NCBI GenBank assembly: GCA_013397455.1
Contig: VYZB01000530.1
Coordinates: 370,022-434,021, forward strand
Source of the DNA: Crotophaga sulcirostris
Taxonomy: Eukaryota > Chordata > Aves > Cuculiformes > Crotophagidae
Length of the DNA stretch: 64,000 bases
Reading direction: 5' to 3'
In this document: piece by piece, positions 49,201 to 62,044 of the stretch
How positions within the stretch are numbered: the stretch's first letter is position 1
How the letters are laid out: each line of letters starts with the position of its first letter
Position numbers and translations under genes: made by a program
The notes under the pieces: generated by a model
Told to the model about the DNA's origin: nothing
Database searches by the model: none
Seen by the model: the letters and a program-made list of their open reading frames with translations, nothing else

Positions 49201-51179
49201 AATTTTTTCAGTATGTATCTCTAAGCTTTAGAACACATCATTTTTTGGAGATTTGAGATGTGGAGAAAATCCTCACAATCTGGATTTTATAAAGGATATC
49301 AGTAGCAGGATAGCATCCAGCTGTGGTCTCAATAGTTTCTTGAAAATTCGTTGCATGCAGTGAAAACAACAAAGCAAATATCAGAGCGTTTGACACAAGT
49401 TTTTTATGTCTCTCATCTTTTTCACTCAGGCTAGCCTCAATCCTGCAAATAGAATAACATTTGGATAAAAAACTCTGAAGACTGCAATAAGCCTGGTTTT
49501 CTGTAATTAAGAAAAAACTTGTGCTTTATTATTTTACCATTTTCCTATCATCATCTCTCCCTTCTATATCTCTTTCTTTTTGGATTTTATGCCCTTCAGA
49601 CCAGATATAAGGTGAAGTTAATTTAATGCTTTGTTCTAACTTTACACTTTGAAGGAACCTAGCGTATTTTAAGTATTATTGCATCAGAGGTATATGATAG
49701 CTACTAATAGTAATGAGAAAGAAATAGATTAATGTATATGAGTTTCTCATCCAGAATGTTTTATAAAACAAATAATAAATAGAACAAAAATTAATAGAGC
49801 TTGAAAATAACATCTTCAACAAGCAGATGGCTTAAAACATTGAAACAGACCTGCTGCATTATGAAAAGAATAACAAAAGTTACAATTACTAAATTTATTT
49901 AAAATACAGTATCATTAACATATTAACATTGTTATTAATTTATTAATTGAACTAGCAACAGCAATAGAAATAGCAATAGTACTAATACACATTGCCTTCC
50001 ACCAAACCAGTCAATATACTATACAAAGTCCAGAATCTTTATAGTATAGGCCTCTACTACCTCAAGCTTTTGTATCACAGAATTCAAGGTACAGGGATTT
50101 TCTAAAGCATTTATGGAGCGAGTAATATGCAGAATTATTTCAGAGGAACAGATGGAATGGCAGGATACAACCCATCATGAGCTGTATTATCACAATACTT
50201 AACCAATTCTACTGTAAATATTTTGTTAGAACTTCCAGAAAGTCCCAAAGAATTATGACACCTGGAATACATGTCATCCTTTTTGTACCCCATGATTGAT
50301 ACATTTTTGTTAAATCTAATGAAGGTCAAATAAAATCAGTTTCTCACATATACAGTTAAGGATTGACATATCTAAATTTATTGCAAAAATGGTGGAACTG
50401 GAATATTTCAGTTTAATTAGTCTGATGATCACCTATTATTGCACAATTTAGAAAGCGTTAAATTACTTAGAATCATATTAAAATCATATTGCCAATTACT
50501 TGCAATCATTAAAAACCCCATATTTTCTCGTTTCCTATTACAGAGGCATGTGTTTGTCATTTAGAGCTTAATTTGTTGCTACTTTATTCCTCTTTTTCAG
50601 TACTACAACTCTAATGAAATGAAATTAAAATAACACACTTCAGCACAGTTCCCCAGTATATGCTTAAATTTCAGCAATCAGGTAAATGTCATGCTAGATC
50701 GGAAACCTTATTCTCAGAGTCTGTTTAAACAGGCATTCTTTGAAAAAAATCCACTTTGAAAAAAGTAAAACTATCATAAAAGCAATGCATATTATTGGAT
50801 TCTGTCAGAAACAGAGTATATCTGTTGCAGGCTTAGGGAAATCAATTGTTGTGAGTCCCTGCCATGTTTGCCCCCTTGCAGCTCATAACGCATCCTAAGT
50901 CCAAGCAGTCAGGCATATTGTACAGCTCACAAGAGATGTCTGAGAACATTGTTCCATATAGAAAAACAGTATAATATTAAACATTCTGCATCAATCCTGT
51001 TTTTAGGAAAATAAAAATTCTTTCTGTTAAGGAAGATACAAGTTTAGCAACTTGTGGCACAGTCCAAGCAGCTGGCCAGTAAATGACTGCTGAATACTGC
51101 ATGAACTGAAAAATGTGGCACAAGAGAATCAGTGTAGCAGCAACATCACTTAACCCTTAAGACTGAAGGAATTTAAACC
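46263..51179. other. AT-rich unique sequence, no gene seen
   Basis: About 4.9 kb without a named repeat or gene. A small hairpin lies at 47969-48011. All open frames are short and without domains. Confidence 0.5.
47969..48011. repeat. Short hairpin, 10-bp stem
   Basis: tttgaggggg (47969-47978) pairs with ccccctcaaa (48002-48011) across a 23-nt loop. It is a local structure of unknown meaning in otherwise AT-rich DNA and could be chance. Confidence 0.6.
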
Positions 51180-51965
51180 ATAAGATACTCATAGACAAGC
51201 TGTTAAAGTATGGGCTGGATGAAGAAACAGTGAGGTGGACTGAAATCTAGCAAAATGACCAGACCAAAGTGTCATGATCTGTGGAACAAAGAGTCGTTGG
51301 AGACTAGTAACAAGTGATGTTTCCCAGGGGCCAATATTGGGTCCTATCCTGTTCAACATCTTTATTAATGACCTAGATGATAGGACAGAGTGTCCCTGAG
51401 CAAGTTTGATGAGAACACTAAACTAGGAGGAGTGGCTGATATGCCAGAGGGTCTTGCTGTCACCTAGAGGGACCTTGACAGGCTGGAAAAATGGACTGAC
51501 AGGAACCTCACGAAGAAGTGCAAACCTTCAAGAAGTGCAAAGTCCTGCACCTGAGGAGGGGATAACCCCATGCACCATTATATGCTGGGAACACCCAGCT
51601 GAAAAGAAACGCTGTGGAGACTTGGTGGACAATAGCTGACCATGAGCCAGGAGCATACCATTAGCAAAGAGGACTACCTGCCTGTTGGCTTGCATTATGC
51701 AGAGCATTGCCAACATCAAGGACCGTGATCCACAAGTTGAAACACGTGAAGATCCATCTGAGTAAAACACTTCTTTACTGTGACAGTGGCCAAATACTGG
51801 AACGGGTTGCCCAAAGAAGTTGTCTCCATGTGTCTATCCATGGAGACATTAAAAACTGACTGGCCATGGTCCTGGGCAACCTGCTTTAGCTGTCTCTGCT
51901 TGAGCGAGAAGATTGGACTAGATGATCTCAAGAGATTCCTTCTTAAAGTCAGTAAGTCTGTGGTG
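51180..51965 (+). mobile_element. CR1 LINE 3' half, internally deleted
   Basis: On plus the piece starts at 'gatactcatagacaagctgt' (just after RT motif A), passes motif B ('ggtcctatcctgttcaacat', 'ctttattaatgacctagatg') and a broken catalytic box ('aagtttgatgagaacactaa', which lost the Ala-Asp coding bases and reads KFDENTK). It continues to the post-RT segment. Near 51725 it jumps to the 3' UTR ('cacttctttactgtgacagt', 'ggaacgggttgcccaaagaa') and ends near 'gattggactagatgatctca' followed by a worn tail. Confidence 0.85.
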
Positions 51966-52007
51966 ATGTAGACTGGTTATCCAACCATGTCTCTCTGATT
52001 TGACTCT

Positions 52008-52560
52008 ACAGGTACTATGGAAGACTACCAAAAATCTTGCTACCTTCAAGCAAAATCCCATCCACTACCTTCCCCTCATCCATAGAGCTAATCATTTCAT
52101 CACAGAGGGCAAAGAGGTTGGTCAGGTATGACATACCCTTGACCTTGCTGGCTGTTCCCTGTTATCTGGTCCCTCGTATGCTTGGCCACAGCTTCTAGAA
52201 AGATTTGTATCTTAACATTCCTAGAGACTGAATATAGATTTGTCATCACCTGCTTTGCTTTCTTCAGAATAAACTTGATGTCTGCCATTCTCCACCCACC
52301 AGGAACCTGATCTAGTCCTCACAAACTTTTGAGAATGGTAAAAAGTAGGCTCATAACTATATCAATCAAGGTCCTCAACGTATTTGAATTCATCTTATCT
52401 GGTTACATGGACTTGTCTATGCTCATGTGGCTTAAGTGATTCTTAACTGGATCTTCCTCTAATGTGGGTAATACTTCACTCATATTGTCTGTCACCAGCT
52501 GCACAACACTGAGACTCTGAGGGTTTACCTTAACAGTAAAAATGTCACTTCTTTTAGAAA
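52008..52560 (-). mobile_element. CR1 LINE 5'-side piece (pre-RT to motif A)
   Basis: Read on minus from about 52560, the piece holds the linker before RT. It then holds the RT start, seen on plus as 'cagagggcaaagaggttggt' with 'ttgctggctgttccctg', and finishes at motif A near 52008-52075, where the usual YLDFSKAFDTV reads LLEGSKIFGSL. It lacks everything after motif A. It lies 3' of, and opposite to, the CR1 piece at 51180-51965, which begins just where this one stops. Confidence 0.75.
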
Positions 52561-53393
52561 TTGTCAGGGAAAAAATAAAGAAAACAAACTGGTGCACAGA
52601 TTGTGTTTATTCTGCATGATTATACTCTGCCATGTGAGAGTCATCACAGCAATTAAAGGAGGTGTAAAGAATCTAAGAATCTACATCCAAAAATGAATTT
52701 ATGCTGTAAAAGAATGAAAATAAATGCAACAAGTACAATTAGTGGACTCATTACGTATCATCCTTATTTTGGCATGTATCTTTTTAACTACATCATGCAA
52801 AACAAAGGCAATCACAGAGGTGGCAGTTCTCTTAGCCTTCAGACTGTGTTCTATGTGACATAAACCATAGTGTATTTTAAAATGTTTATAGACAAAGATC
52901 TCCCAGAGTATGATAATGTGCTATAATGTAAAAGAGAAAAATGAAAATTGTTACTTTTATTTTAGTCTTTATTCTTCTATCATAACAACAACATGCTAAT
53001 TAAAGAATGTTCTGAGTATAGTAAATAGCGCAGACAGACTTTAAGTTCTTCAGTATATGATTTTGAATCTATTGATAATGGTCAAGAGTATCACTTCAAT
53101 GAAAATCCCTCCTTTGACAGCTTATTGTCAAATACAGCAAATATGTCAAAAGGCTGAGAATAAGATCGAGAAGTTAACCTCTCTAAAGTTACTGGTATTT
53201 GCATCCACTTCCTTGTCTTCCACTGTCATTCCCTTGCATATTCTTGCTTACTGGTTTTGTGAAGAAGCTCTCCTAACATTCTAAAGGTTGACTCATCCTA
53301 GGAATTAACATATAGAGGCAGTACCTTTTCCAGGAATTAATTAGATAAAGAGAATAGTTTTCACAGTTATTTCCAGAAAATGTTTCTGGTTTG

Positions 53394-53475
53394 ATTTTTT
53401 TTTGTTTGGAGGGGTTTTTTTATTTATTTATTTGTTTTGATTTGTTTTGGTTTGGTTCATTTTGGTTTTTAATCA
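53394..53475. repeat. T/G-rich low-complexity run
   Basis: Repeated TTTG/TTTTG units ('gttttgatttgttttggttt') with a TATTTATT patch, a simple low-complexity tract. Confidence 0.7.
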
Positions 53476-55241
53476 TGGAGAAAATGCTGTTTTCTTGTAA
53501 TTGAAAATGTTTTGCTAGAATGTGTCATATTGATCACAAAGTCATTGTCAAAGGGAAGCCTTTTGACTTTCTCATTCATAACACTAGTGTAAAAATATTT
53601 AATTTCATTTATGTCAAAATATTTTGTTTCATATTTATTATTTCATGTTCTTTTTTTATCTGAATATGCTTTCAGAATCAAATCTTGCATGTTTCTGAAC
53701 AGATCATTTCTGTTGCAAATTACATGCCATAAAAAAGACTTAAGTTTGAGCTGTTCATTATAATTTGCAAAAAAAAAAAAAGACAATACAAAACCAGAAG
53801 TTTGAGTTTCTTATTTGCTGTCTTTACCATCAATTCATGCCTAACAAATATTTGGAAGAATATATATTTCAATTTTTTCTCAGCTGGGAGCACGGAGAGA
53901 TGTAGCCTTACCTTTATTCTCTCTTCACCTTTTCCTGTACTCAAATTCAACCACTGAGTGGATTTGTGGACCAAAAAGCCTTAGCATTCAGCAGTTGCAG
54001 CCTTCAGGATCCGTCTAGCCATCTAAGTTTTAGTAATGTACCTATACCTGTGGGTTTTCTAAACAATTGTTGTCCCTTTCCCAGTGAACTACACTTAAAT
54101 ACAATTTGCTGGAGAGGAACTAACACTGTTCCCTTGACCATTATATGCAGGGTTTTGACATCATTCCAGGAAACCTTGCCACTGACAGATTGCTGATAGT
54201 TCTGGGAATAAAGTTCAGCTCCAGTACACTGGGCTTCCCAATACGTTAATGAAATTCCTGGAAATGCCTTTTCAGATAGAAGTACTTAACAGAATGACAT
54301 AAAACCAGGAAAATGCAAATAACATAGCTGAAAAAGACATATTTTTGCAAGTGCTTCAAAGTTCAGGGACATAATACTGAGAATGCCACTGAACTATCTC
54401 CATATCAGTAGCTTTTCTTCTAAATGAAAAAAATGTGTCTGAAAAGAAAGACATTACAGACTCATCCATCAGTCACAGAAATATTCAAGACAATAACTTT
54501 GGCTTTCTAGGTAGATTATATTAGCATTGGCTGAACATCTGCACACCTCAAAGGCTCATGTGATGTATCCTCACCACACTTTTATAAATTAACAAAATTC
54601 TGCTTCACCATTTTGCTCTTGAGGAGCAAAAGCACAGTGACACACTAGGCACTGGTCCCCCATTAAAGTACTTATGTACGATGGTATTCACTGTGCACAG
54701 CACATATCTCTTACACACTGGAAACTGCTGAAATCCACATCAAATTGAAAGTTGCAGAAGAGTGTGAGATTCATCATAGGACACTAATATCTTGGGTGTG
54801 CACCCAGATATTTAGGCATTGCACAAAATGAGGATAGTGACCTGTAACATTTTGTGGTGCCAACTCAGGAGGATCTTAAGAATGGGTAGGTCCTAGTTCA
54901 TTTCTTTCATGGCAGATACAAGGGGAATGCCTATATTTTGACCTCATCAAGGATTAAAGGTCATAGCTTTTTAACATTTCCAAATATAGGCAATTCCAGG
55001 CATAGTCTGTAAAATGCCATCAAACATGGTAGCAGTTCTATTCACCAGTGATAACTAAATTGGATTTAGATGCTGAACATGGAAATTCTCATCCGAGTCC
55101 TATCAAGCTTAGGCATTTGGTCAAAGGCAGTTGGCTCTGCATAGCAAAGATCTGAATCAGTATCTCTTCAATCAGAAGAAAATGTCTTCACACTGCTAGT
55201 TTAGATATCCTAACAGCAGTTGCAGGCTGAATAGTTCTACC

Positions 55242-55616
55242 ATGGAAAAACACCTGCTGCCATCTGAAGTGTATTTTCAGGGAAAAATTCTTAAAAAAAT
55301 TAAATATCTGCAAAAGTACTATTACAAAGTGCAAAGAGGACTACTAAGGGAACTACCACATAGAAGACTGAAGAATAGAACAACACAAACATCTTGCACA
55401 CTGGCCTCAAAAACCCTTATGTGTGTCCCACCCACAAGGTTAAATTCAGAAGAGATGCCAAGTATAATAAAGAGAAGTCCAGTAGGAACTTTTGGTCTCA
55501 GAAAATATACCTCTCCTTGGAAGAGATGCCCAGGAAAACTTGAAATTTTTATTATCCTGTTCAAGGAGCAGGAAAGCAGACAGGAAGAGCTATGCCAGGT
55601 AGCGCAGTGTTTATAG
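55242..55616 (+). other. 124-codon open frame, probably chance
   Basis: The longest non-repeat open frame on plus starts at an ATG and ends in TAG/TAA-rich sequence. It has a basic N-terminal part (KILKKIKYLQKYYYKVQRG) and a Pro/Ser/Arg-rich middle, with no signal peptide, membrane segment or known domain. No promoter, clear splice sites or polyadenylation site were tied to it. It could be a lineage-specific transcript or, more likely, chance. Confidence 0.12.
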
Positions 55617-57128
55617 CTTGTATTCTTTTAACTATTTTTGCAAAAAAAAGAGATATTGTTCGTGTGTTTCTGTCCTGTCCATCTAACAATATAGTGAACA
55701 ATATTTGACATTTGCATAGCACATGAATTTAAAAATCTCTGTACTTTGCAATTTTTATCACATGTAACTTCTTTGTTGTCTATGCCAAAAGTTCAGTGTG
55801 TACAACTATATAGATGCATTCACAGAAATGAATCATTCTGGGATGGGATGGGGTCCAGGGACAAGCAAATAGTTTTGCCAAATCAAAAGTCCCAAGTAAT
55901 TCAATCACAGAGAGATGGGGACTGCAAGCCAGATTGAGGCTCAAGACATAGCCCCAGTCAATGGAAAGTGCTGAATGGAATATTTCTACTGAAAAGGCCA
56001 TCTGTGAAACATCGTGGTGTTTTTTTTAAATGATCTATTTAAAATTAATCAGGCATCTCCCTTCTCCAACAAAGTGCTCCTAGTCCAACCTACTTAATCA
56101 TATTGCATTGGTTCATAATTAGAAGATGTGTCAGGGTTTTTTTTAGTCATAGTAATTGCATGAGGTATTATGTTTGTTCTCCATTGGTGTTATAAGCAAA
56201 AGCCAAAAATCTGTTGGGAAATTTGGGCTGCAAATGAAACTGGTGAACTGCTTCTCCAGCAGTACTTCAAATTAGTCGTCACTATTCCCACAATTCTAGC
56301 ACTAGGTAGAGCTTTCTTGAATTCTGTCTTGAATTCAGATAGTAAAAGTCTGATGAAATTACTTTTTAAGAAGTCAAGTCAATGCTTTTATGCCTATTCT
56401 GGCGTTTTATATAGCCAGAGGAACCCTTGATAGATGTGCTAAGTTTTTGAAAAAATTATGTTGGAAGAAGTAGAGGAATGTCCATGAATAGATAATCAAA
56501 TTTAGAGACTATAGTAATTTTAATTATATTTACTTTGCTAATCAGAGACATTGGGAGTTGCATTCATTTATTGAGAGCTTGACAGGTTTTATCTAAGAGC
56601 ATTTTATAATTAAGATAATATATTAACTCCTTGCTTGAGGTAATGAATGTTCCCCCGTTATTTAACATGGAAAGCAAAGTCTGTTACCCAGCTGAAAGTA
56701 AGTAGAGCGTATTGTGGAATAGTTTTGTGCAGGACAAGCCTTTTACCTCTCCCCCAGTTAAATTTAAGTCTTAAAAGAGAATAAATGTTTGTTTAACATT
56801 TTGAGTTGGAGGAACAGAGGACAGAGAAAAACCCTTCTGCTCATTATCAAAATGCAAATTAATATTAATTTTCTTTATTTACAACATGTTTCTAGAAGCC
56901 CAGCATCTTCTGGAATCTACAGAAAAGTTGGTTAGGGGAAAAAAAAATTATTTCTTCTGATGTCCTGCCTTGTCACACACTCAGAAATATGACAACAGCT
57001 GACAGAGTCAGTGGTGCAAAAATGCCCAATTCATATTTTGTTGGAGGATGTAAATACTCATGTGGGGAATCCACTTATGCTTAACTCTGGGCAAACATTC
57101 AATTACTGTCCTCAGACTTTTTGCCCAT

Positions 57129-57795
57129 TGTCATGGTTTAGCTCTGGCCCGACCAATTTTGGCAGGTAAAACCGAGCAGTTGGGTTCACAGTTCCCTTTC
57201 TCCCACCCCCAGGGAAAGGGGAAAAGGAAACAAGAGGAAACAGATTTGTGGGTTGGAAACTAAACTAATAGGAATAATAATCATAATAAAGAAAATAATA
57301 AAACATACATATATAAATCACGTCTGCACTCCTCGACAACTATACATCACCACAAATGCTGCAGAGCAAGTTGCGGAAAGGGTCAGTGGCAGGAGACAGC
57401 TGGACACATGAGCTGGATTCAGGAACATACAGATCCAGGATCAGGGGCAAACAGACAGACGAAGTCCTCACTGGACGTTGGCCATCACGGAAGAGAGCAA
57501 GACCCTCATGATTTCTCAGTTTTATACTGAGTATGATGTATATAGGATGGAATACTCTGTTGGTCAGTTTTAGGGTCATCTGTCCTGTCCATCCCTCCCT
57601 GCAGGTGCAATGCTTCTTCATCTTTGACTTCTGGTGTTCACCATCTCAAGGATGGCCTTGGTTATTGTAGGAATAAGTATAAACCTTTCTGCAAACCAAT
57701 GTCCCATGTTATCACCTCTAGAAACACTGTCTGAAAAAAACATATAGTTGACTTTCAGAAAAAGAAGTTATGTAGACAAGACTTAGCTGAAATTA
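57129..57795 (-). mobile_element. Solo LTR of an avian endogenous retrovirus-type element
   Basis: The plus strand starts 'tgtcatggtttagctctggc', which I recognise as the reverse complement of the U5 end of a common bird LTR family, so the LTR is on minus. On minus, U3 begins near 57795. A TATA box (tataaa, plus strand tttata at 57521-57526) sits in the context CTCAGTATAAAACTGAG, and the R/polyadenylation region lies in the A/T-rich stretch near 57270-57310 (cctattag...ccaacccac). The element ends CCATGACA at 57129. No internal retroviral genes flank it, so it is a solo LTR from recombination. The old fragment at 1081-1300 is the same family. No clear target-site duplication was identified, so the high end is approximate. 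Confidence 0.78.
57521..57526 (-). promoter_or_regulatory. TATA box of the solo LTR
   Basis: TATAAA on minus in the context CTCAGTATAAAACTGAG, where this LTR family carries its promoter. Activity cannot be judged from sequence. Confidence 0.5.
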
Positions 57796-57841
57796 AAAAA
57801 CTAATTCTACTTTAACTCAAACCGCAACACGTATTTTTGTA

Positions 57842-57950
57842 TAAATCATAGAATCATGAGTTATGGAATATCTCAAGGATATATCCATAAGGATCAAGTC
57901 CAGCTCTCTACTCCTCACAGGACTACCTAACACTAAACCTAAGTGCTTAA
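57842..57950 (-). mobile_element. CR1 LINE 3' tail fragment
   Basis: 'aatcatagaatcatgagtta' followed by 'ggaatatctcaagg' and 'aaggatcaagtccagctctc' matches the reverse-complement 3' end of the CR1 subfamily seen at 15040. Only the tail and about 80 bp of 3' UTR remain. It lies within 50 bp of the solo LTR. Confidence 0.7.
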
Positions 57951-60529
57951 TTTTTTATTTTCTCTAATGGCATTCCAGTATGAGATTCTACACCTCAAAT
58001 ATTTTTTCTTTCTTCTTGTTAGATCCCCTCGTGTATTCTGCTATTGCATAGGATGACCATAAGAGCCATGGAAAAAAAGTAGAGACCCTAGTAGGAATGA
58101 ACCAAATGTACCAAACCAGATTCACACAGTATAAACCAGCCATTTGCACAGAGGCTACATTAGTGTAATCCATCGTAAGGAGTGAGAAGATGTCCGAACC
58201 CTCCTGGGAACTGACTATGTAGCTACTGTAAATTCCAGTCTCAGTTATACAAGTCAGGGACGTAATTCACTACACTATTCTTCCCAGAACCAATACAAAA
58301 CAACTAAGACAGCTCACAATCCTGAACCTTAATCTGAAAAATCTGAGTGCAAAGAAAAAGGTATTTCACTGTCCCTATATTTGGTGTTTTTTTAAATACT
58401 AAATATCCTTCATATTTTGGAAGGGGACATTGGATTGATTACAACTGGCCCTTTGTTCCTCTCAATACATTACTGTGTGAGTTTGTGAGGTAAGCAGGTA
58501 ATGCACAATTCCACTGTTCTGGTACTTGCATCTCTCTGTTGTAAAAGTAAACATACATAAGGCATCAACAGCTTGAGCATACCTATACACAGATATTGAC
58601 ACATACATACAATATGAATGTTAAAATCTTAGAACGATGTTTCAAATGGCAGCAATTGTGATGTGTCATCTTAACATTTTTAGTAACTGTCCTTGAATGC
58701 TATTTTTGCGCACTGTTCTCACCAGAGTCCTTTACAGTTGATTGCTTCTCCCTGCCCCAAACACAGCACTCTGTAATACACACCACTGAGAAACGAAATG
58801 GTGATATAAACACTAATATTCATACTCTTGGATAGAGTAGTGCTCTGAGTATACAAATATGCCTTTCTAGCACAGATTTGAGGCTAATTAAATATCAGTT
58901 GTGTTGTAAAACACTCTCAGGATCATTCTGCCTTTAAGTGTTATCAAGACTTTTTAAAGCTCTCATAGTGGCACTAAACAGAGGAACATACACATTTAAG
59001 CATTGCTTTCTTTTTCTCATTTTCTGCTAAGGTCTCCTGCTTATTTAATTTTTAGAAGGAAAGATTGTAGTGGGTATTCCTTTCTTGAACACATTTTGCA
59101 ACTGTCCAGCTTTAACTGGCAAATTCTACTAGGATAAAAGTAGTACAGTGGTGAACAAGCACTATAAGAGAAGTAGTGGTGTTAGAGCCTTGATAAGCAT
59201 GTTGAGAAGTAGCTGATTGTTAGTAGTTCAAAAAATCTTGCACGTCTTCGTGCTTCAGTGATGTGAAGCATTTCATTTAACCTTTAATGAATCATTTGCA
59301 AAGCACATGGAATGAAGCTTGTACTTTGCTGGTAGTGCACACACATGAATTCTTTAGCACTGTTATTTTCATGGAAGATTAATAAGTCAAGGATAAATGC
59401 ATTGCTTTAATATTGTTCTTCCCTTGACATTCACTTAATAAAAACACAAATCATTGAGTGTTAGTACAACAAAACAAATATTTAACACTACCTGTCAAGC
59501 GTATTGCGCCCTGGTGATGTTACCAATGTGAATAACACCTGAGAGAATTTGTGCACATGATACGGCCTATCAGGAAAGTAAAAATGCTTCAGAGTAAGAA
59601 TAAAAATTTAATATGTATCTATATGTTAAGGAATAACAACAACAAAAAAGTTGGATTGCAGACATAAGAAAAACCCTAATTCTTCTCGGAGTAGTTTTAA
59701 AGTTGCTTAGTAAAAGGAATTTTAAAAACATATGTGTCTTCTACAGCATTTTTGGCCATATCAAACTATTGATTTTGAGGCATAATTCAAATTATTACAA
59801 AGGCATTATATTGCATTTTGTGTTCCTGCTTTTACACTTTTGCCTCTTTAATGCCCACCCACTTATCCCTTTTTTTTCATTTAAAAATAAAGTTCTAGGA
59901 TAATATTTCCCATTGCAAACCACAGTGTTTGTGAGAGCAGAAAGACACTTTCCTAAAGGAACTATAAATCATCAGTGTTAATCTTGTAGAACAATTAATA
60001 TTTTACAGGATACTAATACCTTAGAGGCAATAAAACTCAGTGGAGTTTTCCTAATTACCTTAAATCTTTTGCATTGTGAAATATACTGTTTCCAAAACAT
60101 ATGAAATGTCTTCCATATATGAATAATGTTCTATGACATACCATTACAATCAACGCTCTTTTCTTCATTAACTTTCTACTTCTCATTAGGTTAAAACACT
60201 GGTAAGACTTGTTATTTCTTACTACAAACTTTATTTTATAGGGATTAACAGTACCTGGAATAATAAAGCAAATCAATCCCTAATAGAGTTCAATGTTATT
60301 GTACAATATAACTGTGGGTTTGAGGGTTTTTTTAGCTATTAGTGCAGATATTGTTGAACAGACTGCTTCTTATCAAAAGCCTGGCATGTGTTCATCTCAG
60401 TATTTCCATCCTTTCAGGAAGGACCATAAGTGAAAAAATGTGAAATAATTTCTTAATTGTATTTTCTAGCATTTCTGCATCAAACATATAGGGTTATATT
60501 AATTTGAAGAAAATTATCTCCTTCATATA
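57951..60529. other. AT-rich unique sequence, no gene seen
   Basis: About 2.6 kb without named repeats or coding signal. Confidence 0.5.
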
Positions 60530-60982
60530 TACAGAAGGTGGATACAGAAGCTGACACAGGCTCTACATCAACACACACAGCATGGGCAACTAACATGACG
60601 AGCTGGAAGCCATTGTGTAGCAGGAAAACTATGATATGGGTGCCATCACAGAAACATAGTGGGATGATTCAGGCATCCAGAATGTTGCAATTAATAGCTA
60701 CAAACTTTTCAGAAGGGATAGGCAAGGAAGGAGAGGCAGTGGGGTGGCTCTGTAGAACTGTTCTTCAGATACTCAGAACCCAGAGCTGGAACATGGGGTA
60801 AGAAGCCTCCATAATTCAAGGGGAAAAAGCAATCTGCTACACCACCTAGACACACCTAGTCTCTGGGGCTGGATGAGATCCACCCGAGTACTGAAGGAAG
60901 TGGTGGAACTGCTCCCCAGGTCACTTTCTGTCAATTATCAGCAGTCCTGGCTTACCGGGAAGGTAACTGGAGGTCAGTAAAC

Positions 60983-61516
60983 GTGGTGCCCATCTACAAG
61001 AAGGGCCAGAAGGAGAATGCGGGGAACAACAGGTCTGTCAACCTAAACTTGGGGCTGGGGAAAGTTACGGAGCAAATGAGTGCCAGCATGCGGCATGTAC
61101 AGGATAGGCAGGTGATCAGGCTCAGTCAGCATGGGTTTAGGAAAAGCAGGTCCTGTTTGACTAACCTGATCTTCTATGACAAGCAGACCTACTTAGTGAA
61201 TGAGGGAAAAGTTGTGGATGTCGTCTACCTCGATTATAATAAAGGCTTTGACACCATTTCCCATGGAAATCTCCTGGACAAACTACCTGCTCATGGTTTG
61301 GACAGGTTTACTCTTCGCTGGGCAAAAAACTGGCTGGATAACCAGGTCCAAAGAGTTCCAGTGAATGGAGTTAAATCTGGTTGGCAACCAGTCACAACTG
61401 GTGTTCCTCAAGGCTCAGAGTTTGGGCCAGTTCTGTTTAATATCTTTATCAATTATTTGGATGAGGGGATAAAGTGCACCCTCAATAAGTTTGCAGATGA
61501 CACCAAGTTGTGTTGA
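60983..61516 (+). pseudogene. CR1 reverse transcriptase, long open frame
   Basis: The 177-codon frame is the longest in the window. Order: [10 protein letters not shown] (pre-RT), [19 protein letters not shown], motif [16 protein letters not shown] (Asp present), [14 protein letters not shown], motif [21 protein letters not shown], and catalytic box NKFADDTKL with both Asp. It stops directly after the box: about 8 bases usual at 'aagttggg..' are missing, putting TGA in frame at 61514. The catalytic residues of the palm are thus intact but the thumb lies in another frame. RT would prime CR1 cDNA at a nicked target. Confidence 0.93.
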
Positions 61517-61690
61517 TCTGCTTGAGGGTAGAAAGGCTCTTCAGAGGGACGGACAGGCTAGATTGATAGGGCCAGCTGTATGGGGTTCATCAAAGCTAAA
61601 TGTTGGGTACTACACTTGGGCCATAATCCCATGCAATACTACAGGCTCAAGGAGGAGTGACTGGAAAGCTGCCCAGCAGAAAAGGGCCTG

Positions 61691-62044
61691 GTGGTGTTGG
61701 TCAATAACTGGCTGAATATGAGCCAGCAGTTTGCCCAGGTGGCCAAGAAGGCCAATGACATCCTTGGTTGTGTGCAAAATAGCATGACCAGCAGGAGTAG
61801 GGAAGTCGTCGTCCCCTTGCACTCAGCACTAGTGAGGCTACACCCTGAATATTGTGTTCAGTCTTGGACCCCTCACTACGAGAAAGATATTGCGCAGTTG
61901 GAGCATGTGCAAAGAAGGGCAACAAAGCTGGTGAAAGGTCTGGAGCACAAGTCTTATGAGGAATGGCTGAGGGAACTGGGGCTGTCTAGTCTGGAGAAAA
62001 GGACGCCAAGGGGAGACCTTATTGCTCTCTACAGCTACCTATAG
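61691..62044 (+). pseudogene. CR1 ORF2 C-terminal fragment
   Basis: A 117-codon frame with [70 protein letters not shown] and [20 protein letters not shown]. This is the C-terminus of CR1 ORF2, nearly free of stops. It belongs with the RT frame that ends at 61516; the segment between them (61517-61690) is frameshifted. Confidence 0.9.

Larger units (their letters stand above)
52561..57128. other. AT-rich unique sequence, no gene seen
   Basis: About 4.6 kb. It contains a T/G-rich low-complexity run at 53394-53475 and the longest non-repeat plus frame (124 codons, 55242-55616), which has no recognised domain. Confidence 0.45.

Noticed and set aside
51180..52560. Twin-priming (5' inversion) as the cause of the opposed CR1 halves
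   Set aside because: Twin priming places the inverted 5' part upstream of the 3' part; here the 5'-side piece lies beyond the 3' tail.
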